From assembly GCF_020711235.1 (NCBI RefSeq), contig NZ_JAJFAV010000009.1:186001-250000 (forward strand): a stretch of 64,000 bases of DNA. Direction: 5' to 3'. Positions 25,425-33,272 of this stretch are shown piece by piece (position 1 is the stretch's first letter; every line of letters starts with the position of its first letter). A program made the position numbers and the translations under genes. The notes under the pieces were generated by a model. The model searched no databases. It was not told the DNA's origin and was given only the letters and a program-made list of their open reading frames with translations. Source of the DNA: Hymenobacter sp. 15J16-1T3B. GTDB taxonomy: Bacteria; Bacteroidota; Bacteroidia; Cytophagales; Hymenobacteraceae.

Positions 25425-27401
25425 TTACAGCGCCCCGAGCTCGGCCGCGAAGCCCCCGCTCAGGATGGGGAAGCGCAGCCAGGAGCGCGGGTCGAGGTTG
25501 TAATCGTCGAGGTGGAAGGAGGGCGCGTACCGCTCGCGCTTCCACTGGTTGCGGCTCCAGAGCGAGTAGAAGCGCTTCACGTACACTTTCAGCTGCTCCA
25601 CGTCCGCGTCTTCCAGCTCGCCTTCCAGCCGGGCCAGCACCTGCTGCGGGCTCAGCCGCTCGTAGAAAGCCAGCCGCTCGATGCGGTTGAGCAGCGGGTA
25701 GGGCATCAAATCCCGCTCGTCGGTCTGCTTGTCTTCCAGGGGGCGCAGCTCGGCGGTGGGCTGCAGGTTGTTGACGCGGTGCAGGCCGGGGTAGTTCAGT
25801 TCCGCTTCGGCCCACACCAGCCACTGCTTCACGAAGGCCTTGTCGACGCCGGCAATGGGCGAGATGGAGCCGGCCGTGTCGCCGTCCATGGTGCAGTAGC
25901 CCACGGCGGCCTCCGAGCGGTTGGAGGTGGTGATGAGCAGGCAGTTGAGCACGTTGGCCAGCATCCAGATGCTGGGGGCGCGCACCCGGGCCTGGATGTT
26001 TTGCAGCGTCAGGTCGTCGGTTTTCCAGCTCAGCTCCCGCCCCAGCGCGTGCTCGATCTTGCCGGTGTAGCCCTTCACTTCCTGGTCGATGTCCCAGCTA
26101 AAGAACACCGCCCCGGTGTCGTCGGCCAGCTCCTTGGCCGAGAGGTAGGTGTCGTCCGAGGAGTTGACGGTGCCTTGGTAGGCGCAGGTGAGCAGGCGGC
26201 GGGTGAGCTGCTGATTCAGGGTGCGCCGCTCGTTGCCGGTGGTTTGCAGGCCGGGGTGCGAGGCGCCCTGCACGCGGCCGGCATCGGTTTCCTTGCGCGG
26301 CTCCTGCACCGGGCCGCCGGGCAGCTGCTGGTAGTCCACGGCGAAGCGGATTTCGTCCTCGGTGTAGGCGCCGGCCTTGCGCATGAAGCCTTCCACGCCC
26401 AGTTCCAGCACGCCCAGGCGCACCAATTCGGCCACGCCCACGGCGCACATGCAGGAGTCGGCCCCGCCCGAGAGACTCAGCACGAAGCCCTTGCTGCGGG
26501 CCTTGCGCAGGTAATCAAACAGGGCCAGGCTCAGGGCCTGGTTCAGCTCGCGGTACTCGTCGGGCGTGGGCAGCGGGGTGATGTGCTCGGTGACGGGCGG
26601 CTCTTGGCTGAAGTCCACGTCGGCAAACTCCAGGTCCACGTCCTTGTAGCTGAGCAGCTGGTTGCGCTTGAGCAGCTCCCCGTTGCGGGCAATGAGAATT
26701 TCGCCGTCGTAGGTAATACGGCCGGCTTCGTTGCCGAGCAGATTGGCGTAGAGGTAGGTCACCTGGTAGTCGCGCGAGGCCTTGAGCACCAGCTGGTAGC
26801 GCACGTCGGTCTTGCTCATGGCGAAGTGCGAGGCCGAAGGATTCACGATGAGCTGCACGCCCCGTGCCTTCAGGCGGCCGGCGGGCCGGTCCTGGGCCGG
26901 GCGCCAGGCATCCTCGCAGATTTCAAAGCCAAAGGTGACGCCCTGGTGCTCAAAGGTCAGGTCGCCGATGAGGTAGGTTTCGCCCCCGAAGTCGAATTCT
27001 TGCACATTGCCGGCCTTCCAGGAGGTGAAAAAGCGCGGCTCGTAGTGCACCCCGTCGTTGGCCAGCCACTGCTTGGCCGCGAAGCCCAGAATTTGCTGGT
27101 TGCGGATAACGCAGGCCGTGTTGTAGGTGCGCCCGTCGAGGCGCACGGGCACGCCCACGCACACCACCATGTTGGGGTCGGTGCAGCACTGGCGTACCGT
27201 CTGCAGGTGCTGCAGGGCGGTTTCGCTCAGCCAGTCGTGCAAAAACAAATCCTCGCAGCCGTAGCCCGTCAGGCACAGCTCGGGCAGGCACAGCAGCTCT
27301 ACCTGCGCGTCTTTGGCCTGCTGAATGGCCTCGCAGATGGTGCGCAGGTTGTTTTCCCAATCAATCGGAGTCTGGTTCAGGGCGGCGCCGGCAAGTCGCA
27401 T
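25425..27401 (-). CDS. nadE: Glutamine-dependent NAD+ synthetase
   Basis: 658 residues, the two-domain form. The N-terminal nitrilase-type glutaminase (about 1-290) has its Glu in ELCLTGYGCEDL and Cys in FEICEDAW. The C-terminal synthetase has the ATP-binding P-loop LSLSGGADSCM and the DRLP-like core TSNRSEAAVGYCTMDGD. It amidates nicotinic-acid adenine dinucleotide with glutamine-derived ammonia, the last step of NAD synthesis, in the cytosol. Length and motifs are complete. The next gene upstream on the same strand encodes a barrel protein and has its own terminator. Confidence 0.96.
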   Translation of the reverse strand: MRLAGAALNQTPIDWENNLRTICEAIQQAKDAQVELLCLPELCLTGYGCEDLFLHDWLSETALQHLQTVRQCCTDPNMVVCVGVPVRLDGRTYNTACVIRNQQILGFAAKQWLANDGVHYEPRFFTSWKAGNVQEFDFGGETYLIGDLTFEHQGVTFGFEICEDAWRPAQDRPAGRLKARGVQLIVNPSASHFAMSKTDVRYQLVLKASRDYQVTYLYANLLGNEAGRITYDGEILIARNGELLKRNQLLSYKDVDLEFADVDFSQEPPVTEHITPLPTPDEYRELNQALSLALFDYLRKARSKGFVLSLSGGADSCMCAVGVAELVRLGVLELGVEGFMRKAGAYTEDEIRFAVDYQQLPGGPVQEPRKETDAGRVQGASHPGLQTTGNERRTLNQQLTRRLLTCAYQGTVNSSDDTYLSAKELADDTGAVFFSWDIDQEVKGYTGKIEHALGRELSWKTDDLTLQNIQARVRAPSIWMLANVLNCLLITTSNRSEAAVGYCTMDGDTAGSISPIAGVDKAFVKQWLVWAEAELNYPGLHRVNNLQPTAELRPLEDKQTDERDLMPYPLLNRIERLAFYERLSPQQVLARLEGELEDADVEQLKVYVKRFYSLWSRNQWKRERYAPSFHLDDYNLDPRSWLRFPILSGGFAAELGAL

Positions 27402-27476
27402 AAGCTAGGGGCAGGGTGGTTGGAATTCGTCCTGCAAGTAACTCCAAATGGCGGAGTCGGGTTACTGCCAGCGAAA

Positions 27477-27506
27477 CACCGGCCGCTCCAAGGGAGGCGG
27501 CCGGTG
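27477..27506 (-). terminator. Terminator of barrel-protein gene
   Basis: CACCGGCCGC / GCGGCCGGTG stem just downstream of the minus-strand stop at 27523; the T-run is weak. Confidence 0.6.
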
Positions 27507-27522
27507 CTTTAAGCCCGTTGCT

Positions 27523-28173
27523 TTATAGCTTGTAGCGCAGGCCCAGCCCCCAGTAGCCCACCGGGCCGAAGCGCGACCGGTTGGTTCCGTAATCCGGGCG
27601 AAACCGGTGGACGAGTTGCTGGTGCAGGGTCCATTCGGCCGCCAGTTCCAGCCGGCGGCTTGGGCCCAGACCGTAACGCCCGCCCAGGCCCAAGCCGACC
27701 AGGCCGTAGAAGGAGCGAGCTTGGGCTTGGTAACGGTAGGTTTCGACCGCATTTTCCAGCTCAATTTGCTCCCAACTGTTGCGCCCGAAGGAAAGGGCCA
27801 CGCCCCCGAGCGCGTCGAATTGCAGCCGCCGCTCGGCTCGGCGCGTCAGCGTGTAGCGCACCCGCACGGGCACCACCGTCCACCGGGTTTGCCCGTGGTA
27901 CTGGTAGTCCAGTTGCTTGCCGTCCACCGTGAAGCCGGTTGCGGAGCCTTCGTACCGGTTGTTCCGGTACGCACCGCCCACTTCCACCTCCCAGCGGGGT
28001 CGCCATTGGTAGCCCACTGTTGGCAAGAACTTGCCGAAGCCGTAGAAGTTCGGTTCGCCGGCGTAACGCAGCCCGACGGTCCAGCGGTGGCGGAGCGAGT
28101 CGGCTGCGGGCCCTGGAGCCGCCATAGTTTGTTGCGGCCACAAGCCGGCTACGGCCAGTGCGGCCGCGGTCAT
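27523..28173 (-). CDS. Outer-membrane beta-barrel protein
   Basis: 216 residues from ATG 28173, which gives a signal-like N-terminus (MTAAALAVAGLWPQQTMAA); the frame extends upstream to 28245. The mature part consists of alternating strands (HRWTVGLRYAG, WEVEVGGAYRNNRYEG, VVPVRVRYTLTRR, LQFDALGGVALSFG, GLVGLGLGGRYGLG, LELAAEWTLHQQ) and ends GLGLRYKL, a typical small barrel of the OmpA-like/porin-family fold. No ligand is predictable. It sits upstream of nadE on the same strand and downstream of rnc. Confidence 0.75.
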   Translation of the reverse strand: MTAAALAVAGLWPQQTMAAPGPAADSLRHRWTVGLRYAGEPNFYGFGKFLPTVGYQWRPRWEVEVGGAYRNNRYEGSATGFTVDGKQLDYQYHGQTRWTVVPVRVRYTLTRRAERRLQFDALGGVALSFGRNSWEQIELENAVETYRYQAQARSFYGLVGLGLGGRYGLGPSRRLELAAEWTLHQQLVHRFRPDYGTNRSRFGPVGYWGLGLRYKL

Positions 28174-28294
28174 AATGGTTTTCAACTGCGAGTAGATTAC
28201 AGAAGAGAAATAAACGAAAGGCCCAAAGCTAGCCGCCGGAGGCACTAATCGGGTTGTTGCGGCCCAAAATTACGGGCGCGTAGTTGGGTAGGCG

Positions 28295-29044
28295 TTAGAC
28301 CCCCAGCGCCGCCAGGGCCCGTTCGGCGGCCTGCTGCTCGGCCTGCTTCTTGGAGAGACCCATGCCCGTGGCCACGGCTTCCTCGTCAATCATCACCGTG
28401 GCCGAAAACTCCATCACCCCGCCGCTGCGCTGTTCCCCGTTGAGCTCGTAGCGCACCGCTTTGCCGTGGCGCTGGGCCCACTCGATGAGCTTGCTCTTGA
28501 AGTTGGCCGTGGTCGAGGTCAGCGCCTTCACGTCCACGTAGGGCCGAATCAGGCGCTTGAGCACGAACTGCCGGGCCTGCTCGTAGCCGTGGTCGAGGTA
28601 CACCGCGCCCACCAGAGCCTCCAGCGCGTTGCCGTTGACGGAGCGCGAACGGGCCGAGCGGCTCTGCCCGGGGTCGAGCTGCACCAGCGCGTCGAGGCCG
28701 AGCTTCAGGGCCAGCTGGTTCATGCTTTCCCGGTTCACGATGCGCGAGCGGATTTCCGTCAGGAAGCCCTCCGGCTCGTAGGGGTATTTCAGAAACAGGT
28801 ACTCGGCCACCACCGCGCCGAGCACGGCGTCGCCCAGGAACTCCAGCCGCTCGTTGGAGAGGTGGCGCGTCTGGCCCTGCTGGCGCACCAGCGAAGCGTG
28901 GGTGAAAGCCAGCCGGTAGAGGCGCACGTTGTCCGGGGTGCGGCCCGTCACGGAGGCAATGGCCTGCCGAAACTGCCGGTCGTGACCCAGCAAGCGGCGA
29001 AAAATTCCGAACAACGGTAACGTGCGCCCGCCGCGGTGAGGCAT
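28295..29044 (-). CDS. rnc: Ribonuclease III
   Basis: 249 residues. The catalytic signature NERLEFLGDAVLG and the second acidic motif GNALEALVGAVYLD are intact. The C-terminal double-stranded RNA-binding domain occupies about residues 170-249 (FKSKLIEWAQRHGKAVRYEL, GLSKKQAEQQAAERAL). It cleaves dsRNA in rRNA and mRNA processing. It lies downstream of acpP and fabF on the same strand, the usual Bacteroidota order acpP-fabF-rnc, but separated from fabF by a palindromic repeat. Confidence 0.97.
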   Translation of the reverse strand: MPHRGGRTLPLFGIFRRLLGHDRQFRQAIASVTGRTPDNVRLYRLAFTHASLVRQQGQTRHLSNERLEFLGDAVLGAVVAEYLFLKYPYEPEGFLTEIRSRIVNRESMNQLALKLGLDALVQLDPGQSRSARSRSVNGNALEALVGAVYLDHGYEQARQFVLKRLIRPYVDVKALTSTTANFKSKLIEWAQRHGKAVRYELNGEQRSGGVMEFSATVMIDEEAVATGMGLSKKQAEQQAAERALAALGV

Positions 29045-29129
29045 AAGCGAAAGGGTTGGTACTGGTAAAACGCCGGGCGGAGACCACCCAACCGCCGCTC
29101 CGCAGGGTTGCGGGCGGCTAAAAAAGCAG

Positions 29130-29207
29130 CATGCTGAGCCCCGTCGAAGCCTCTCTCCTACCGCGCTTCAGCGAAGCGGGAAAGATGCTTCGACGGGGCT
29201 CAGCATG
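29130..29207. repeat. Palindromic element with 21-bp perfect arms
   Basis: Arms 29130-29150 and 29187-29207 are exact reverse complements; the right end reads GGGGCTCAGCATGAC. An inner hairpin pairs CGCTTC with GAAGCG. Lies between fabF and rnc. Confidence 0.75.
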
Positions 29208-29277
29208 ACAATCGTTTTCGACTCCCACCCGGCGCAGCATGACGTTCTTGGCGTATCCGCTGGCTCGGTTGGCGGCG

Positions 29278-30528
29278 TTAGTCGCGAAACTTGCCGAACA
29301 CCACCGACGTGTTGTGTCCGCCAAAGCCGAAGGTATTGCTCAGCGCCACGTTCACCTCGCGCTGCTGGGCTTGGTTGAACGTGAAGTTCAGCCGCGCGTC
29401 CAGCTCCGGGTCGTCGGTGAAGTGGTTGATGGTCGGGGGCACCACGCCGTGCTGAATGGCCAGAATGCTGGCCAGCGCCTCGATGCCGCCCGCGCCGCCC
29501 AGCAAGTGACCGGTCATGCTCTTGGTCGAGCTGATGTTCAGGTTGTAGGCATCTTCGCCGAACACCTTCTGAATGGCCTTCACCTCGGCCCCGTCACCCA
29601 GCGGGGTGCTGGTGCCGTGGGTGTTGATGTAGTCCACGTCGGCCGGGGTGATGCCCGCGTCGCGCAGTGCGTTCTGCATCACCAGCACCACGCCGTTGCC
29701 GTCGGGGTCCGGGGCGGTGATGTGGTAGGCGTCGGACGAGAGGCCGCCGCCGAGCAGCTCGGCGTAAATCTTGGCGCCGCGGGCCTTGGCGTGCTCGTAC
29801 TCCTCGAGCACCAGCGCGCCGGCTCCCTCGCCGAGCACGAATCCGTCGCGCTCCTTGTCGTAGGGGCGCGAGGCCAGCTCGGGCGCGTCGTTCCGCTCGC
29901 TCATGGCCTTGATGGCGTTAAAGCCGCCCACGCCCGCTTCGGTAATGGCCGCTTCCGAACCGCCGGTCACAATCACATCGGCCATGTTCAGGCGGATGTA
30001 GTTGAAGGCGGCGATGATGGAGTCGGACGACGAGGCGCAGGCCGAGGTCGTGACGAAGTTCGGGCCGCGGAAGCCGTGCTTGATCGAGATGTTGCCCGAC
30101 GACGAGTCGGCAATCATCTTCGGAATGAAGAAGGGGTTGAAGCGGGGGGTTCCGTCGCCGCGGCCGAAGGCAATGCACTCCTCCTGGAAGGTGCGCAGCC
30201 CGCCGATGCCCGAGCCCCAGATAACGCCCACGCGGTCCTTGTTCACGCCTTCCTGCAGGCCGGCGTCGGCAATGGCCTGGTCGCTGGCGATGATGGCAAA
30301 CTGCGTGAACAGGTCCATCTTGCGGCCTTCCTTGCGTTCGAAGTAGTCGTCGGGATTGTAGCCCTTCACTTCGCAGGCAAAGCGGGTTTTGAACTTGCTG
30401 GCGTCGAACCGGGTGATGGGGGCGGCCCCACTCACGCCGCGTGACAAACCGTCCCAGTATTCGGCAACCGTTTTGCCGAGCGGGGTGATGGCTCCGAGAC
30501 CAGTAACAACAACTCTCCGTAGCGCCAT
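29278..30528 (-). CDS. fabF: 3-oxoacyl-ACP synthase II (KAS II)
   Basis: 416 residues from ATG 30528 (MALRRVVVTGLGAITPLG, the standard KAS II start). Catalytic residues are visible: Cys in TTSACASSSD, His in NTHGTSTPLGD, Lys in SSTKSMTGHLLG and the second His in FGFGGHNTS. It condenses malonyl-ACP with acyl-ACP in fatty-acid elongation in the cytosol. Its substrate carrier acpP is immediately upstream, 93 bases away, across a hairpin. Confidence 0.97.
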   Translation of the reverse strand: MALRRVVVTGLGAITPLGKTVAEYWDGLSRGVSGAAPITRFDASKFKTRFACEVKGYNPDDYFERKEGRKMDLFTQFAIIASDQAIADAGLQEGVNKDRVGVIWGSGIGGLRTFQEECIAFGRGDGTPRFNPFFIPKMIADSSSGNISIKHGFRGPNFVTTSACASSSDSIIAAFNYIRLNMADVIVTGGSEAAITEAGVGGFNAIKAMSERNDAPELASRPYDKERDGFVLGEGAGALVLEEYEHAKARGAKIYAELLGGGLSSDAYHITAPDPDGNGVVLVMQNALRDAGITPADVDYINTHGTSTPLGDGAEVKAIQKVFGEDAYNLNISSTKSMTGHLLGGAGGIEALASILAIQHGVVPPTINHFTDDPELDARLNFTFNQAQQREVNVALSNTFGFGGHNTSVVFGKFRD

Positions 30529-30566
30529 AAAAGAGGTGCGAAGGGGTAAAACGGGGAAAAAGAAAA

Positions 30567-30586
30567 CGGCCGGCACGAGCCGGCCG
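30567..30586 (-). terminator. Hairpin between acpP and fabF, possible attenuator
   Basis: CGGCCGGC / GCCGGCCG with loop TCGT on the minus strand, followed by TTTTCTTTTT. It could reduce readthrough so that acpP is expressed above fabF. Confidence 0.6.
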
Positions 30587-30621
30587 GCAAAGCGGTTCTG
30601 CTTTAGCTAAGTAAAGATGCC

Positions 30622-30858
30622 TTATTTGGCGTGCTCTTCGAGGTAGGCAATGGCTTGACCCACGGTGCCGATGTTTTCAGCTTGGTCGTCGGGGATGCTT
30701 ACGTTGAACTCTTTTTCGAACTCCATGATGAGCTCAACCGTGTCCAGCGAGTCAGCGCCGAGGTCGTTGGTGAAGCTTGCCTCCGGGGTCACTTCCGACG
30801 GCTCTACGCCCAGCTTGTCAACGATGATGCTTTTTACTTTTTCTGCGATTTCAGACAT
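30622..30858 (-). CDS. acpP: Acyl carrier protein
   Basis: 78 residues from ATG 30858. It carries the phosphopantetheine attachment motif [13 protein letters not shown] (modified Ser) and the usual acidic helical composition. It is the acyl shuttle of fatty-acid synthesis in the cytosol. First gene of acpP-fabF on this strand; a GC-rich hairpin separates the two. Divergent from the IPExxxVDY-family gene. Confidence 0.98.
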   Translation of the reverse strand: MSEIAEKVKSIIVDKLGVEPSEVTPEASFTNDLGADSLDTVELIMEFEKEFNVSIPDDQAENIGTVGQAIAYLEEHAK

Positions 30859-31011
30859 TTCCGTGGGGTTTAAAGAAAACTCGGGCACAAATAACACCAT
30901 CTTCCTCAACATTATCAAACCGGACGGTTGCATTTGCCCCGCCGCGGGCGCTGGTCTTGCCCCCGCAAACGCGTAGTTTTACGGCCGTTGGACCCGATTC
31001 CGTGCTGCGCT

Positions 31012-31440
31012 ATGAAAACCCTCACGCTCGACTGCGACTACGATTGTGACTTCGACCTGTTCGGCGTGGTGTCGTCGAGCCGGGACCATAAGCTGGCCTG
31101 GACGCTGAACCGCGCCCTGCGCCTGCGCCTGGTCAAGCAGCAGGATCTGATCTACGATTTGCTTACCCGCGGGCGGCTGGTCATCAGCAACTATCTGCAC
31201 GCCACCGAAACGGCCACGCTGCGCCTGCTGCGCAACCGCTCGGTGGACCCCTCGCCGCTGAAAAAGCCGTTTCTGGCGCCCGATATCAAGGAGTACGACT
31301 ACCTGATTCAGGTACAAAACGGCACCGGCGCGCTCGACGCCGACCAGTTACTGGAGCAGCTCACAGCCCTGCCGGAGGTGCAATACGCCTGCCGCTTCGA
31401 CCCGAATACGCTTAAGTTCAAAGAAAACTTGCTCTTTTAG
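31012..31440 (+). CDS. IPExxxVDY family protein
   Basis: 142 residues from ATG 31012. The pattern (MKTLTLDCDYDCDFDLFGVVSS, LAWTLNR, KKPFLAPDIKEYDYLIQVQ) matches a small Bacteroidota family usually encoded immediately before pyruvate kinase and near acpP, as here. No enzymatic motif and no membrane segment; probably cytosolic. Function is unknown; the conserved position suggests a link to pyruvate kinase or fatty-acid synthesis. A GC hairpin (31451-31473) and a repeat separate it from pyk. The family assignment is from memory of its pattern and neighbourhood. Confidence 0.8.
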   Translation: MKTLTLDCDYDCDFDLFGVVSSSRDHKLAWTLNRALRLRLVKQQDLIYDLLTRGRLVISNYLHATETATLRLLRNRSVDPSPLKKPFLAPDIKEYDYLIQVQNGTGALDADQLLEQLTALPEVQYACRFDPNTLKFKENLLF

Positions 31441-31450
31441 GGCCGCAAAC

Positions 31451-31473
31451 CGGCCGTGTTCCCCGCACGGCCG
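31451..31473 (+). terminator. Hairpin after IPExxxVDY gene
   Basis: CGGCCGTG / CACGGCCG around TTCCCCG; no strong T-run, so terminator function is uncertain. Confidence 0.45.
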
Positions 31474-31480
31474 GCCCAAC

Positions 31481-31683
31481 CGAAGGACCTTAGTACGCCC
31501 GAACGACGCTCCCACCGTCATTCCGAGCGCTGCTTAGGCCTCCCCTGCGCCGCCATCCGCCGGCCGCTTCTCGCCCCGCTCACTCCGGGACGCGGGGCCG
31601 GCGCCGATGCCGCCGTCGAGGGAAGCCCACGCGCGCTCAGCATGACGGCGTCAGCCGCTCGTTTCGCGTACTAAGGTCCTTCG
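31481..31683. repeat. 203-bp palindromic element with 18-bp perfect ends
   Basis: Ends 31481-31498 (CGAAGGACCTTAGTACGC) and 31666-31683 are exact reverse complements. Inside are GTCATTCCGAGCG and, inverted, GCTCAGCATGAC. Lies between the IPExxxVDY gene and pyk. No gene within. Confidence 0.75.
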
Positions 31684-31762
31684 GCTGCGCCTCGCCCAGC
31701 TTCATAAAAAAACTCCGCAACTAATCGTTGCTTTGCTTCTGCAGTACAAGACCCATCAATAC

Positions 31763-33202
31763 ATGGAAAATCGTCCCACCTTCAACAAAACCAAGATTGT
31801 CGCCACCGTCGGGCCGGCTTCCAACACCTACGAGAAGCTCGGCATGCTCATCCGCGAGGGCGTGGACGTGTTTCGCCTCAACTTCTCCCACGGCGCCCAC
31901 GAGGAGCACCAGAACGTGATTAATCTCGTGCGCCGCCTCAACAAGGACCTGCGCACGCACGTGGGTCTGCTGCAGGACTTGCAGGGCCCCAAAATCCGCC
32001 TGGGCGAGGTGGAAGGCGGCTCGTTCGAAATCAAAGCCGGCGAGCAAATCACCTTGGTGTGCGGCGAAAAGGAAATCAGCCGCCCCGGCCGCATCAGCAC
32101 TATCTACCTGGGTTTGGCCCGCGACGTGAAAGCCGGCGACATGATTCTGATCGACGACGGCAAGATTGAGCTGCGCGTCATCAGCACCGACCGCGAAAAG
32201 GAAGTGGTGTGCGAGGTGATTTACGGCGGGCTGGTGAAGCCGCGCAAGGGCATCAACCTGCCCGACTCGGAAGTGTCGGCCCCGTCGATGACCGAAAAGG
32301 ACATTGAGGACCTCAAGTTCGGCCTGGAAAACGACGTGGACTGGATTGCCCTCTCGTTTGCCCGCCGCGGCGAGGACATCCGCTTTATCAAGCAAATTAT
32401 TGCCGAAAGCGGCAAGCAGGCCAAGGTAGTGGCCAAGATCGAGACGCCCGAAGGCCTGAAGAACCTCGACGACATCATTGCCCTGACCGACGCGGTGATG
32501 GTGGCCCGCGGCGACCTGGGCGTAGAGGTGAAGATGGAAGAGGTGCCGATGGCCCAGAAGATGATCATCGAGAAGTGCAACAAGGCCGGCAAGCCGGTGA
32601 TTGTGGCCACGCAGATGATGGAGAGCATGATCACGGCCCCGCGCCCGACGCGCGCCGAAACCAGCGACGTGGCCAACGCCGTCATCGACGGGGCCGACGC
32701 GGTGATGCTCTCGGCCGAAACCGCCGTGGGCGCCTACCCCGCCGAGGTGATTCGCTCGATGGTGGGTACGATTCAGAGCGTGGAATCGCGCCGCGAGTCG
32801 CTGTATCACCGCTGGCACTCTATCACGCCGGAGTCGCCCACGTTCATGGTCGACAGCGTGCTGTCGGCGGCCTGCCACATGGCCAAGAACACCGGCGCCA
32901 AGGCAATTACCGGCATGACGCACCGCGGCTACACGGCTTTCCAGATTGCCAAGTACCGCCCCAAAGCCAGCATTTTCATCTTCACCGACAACCGCAACCT
33001 GCTCACGACGCTGAGCCTGATCTGGGGCGTGCGCGGCTTCTACTACGACCGCATGGTGAGCACCGACAGCTCGGTGTCGGACATCAAGTACATCCTGACG
33101 ACCACCGGCAACCTGGAAAAAGGCGACGTGTTCATCAACACCGCCTCCATGCCCATCGGCGAGAAGGGCAAGACCAACATGATCAAGCTGAGCGTGGCTT
33201 AA
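31763..33202 (+). CDS. pyk: Pyruvate kinase
   Basis: 479 residues from ATG 31763 (MENRPTFNKTKIVATVGPAS). Complete class with the active-site signature KIETPEGLKNLDDIIALTD, MVARGDLGVEV and the C-terminal domain (AITGMTHRGYTAFQIAKYRP). Transfers phosphate from phosphoenolpyruvate to ADP, the final glycolytic step; cytosolic, needs Mg and usually K. The C-terminal domain is slightly shorter than in E. coli PykF, as in many Bacteroidota. Ends at a strong bidirectional terminator. Confidence 0.97.
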   Translation: MENRPTFNKTKIVATVGPASNTYEKLGMLIREGVDVFRLNFSHGAHEEHQNVINLVRRLNKDLRTHVGLLQDLQGPKIRLGEVEGGSFEIKAGEQITLVCGEKEISRPGRISTIYLGLARDVKAGDMILIDDGKIELRVISTDREKEVVCEVIYGGLVKPRKGINLPDSEVSAPSMTEKDIEDLKFGLENDVDWIALSFARRGEDIRFIKQIIAESGKQAKVVAKIETPEGLKNLDDIIALTDAVMVARGDLGVEVKMEEVPMAQKMIIEKCNKAGKPVIVATQMMESMITAPRPTRAETSDVANAVIDGADAVMLSAETAVGAYPAEVIRSMVGTIQSVESRRESLYHRWHSITPESPTFMVDSVLSAACHMAKNTGAKAITGMTHRGYTAFQIAKYRPKASIFIFTDNRNLLTTLSLIWGVRGFYYDRMVSTDSSVSDIKYILTTTGNLEKGDVFINTASMPIGEKGKTNMIKLSVA

Positions 33203-33221
33203 TCACTCCCGACCGGCAAGC

Positions 33222-33257
33222 AAAAAGCCCGCGCTGCTGTTGCAGCGCGGGCTTTTT
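33222..33257. terminator. Bidirectional terminator (pyk / T9SS protein)
   Basis: 16-bp perfect stem AAAAAGCCCGCGCTGC with loop TGTT; T-run on both strands; serves convergent genes. Confidence 0.92.
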
Positions 33258-33272
33258 TACGAGTCTACTTGC

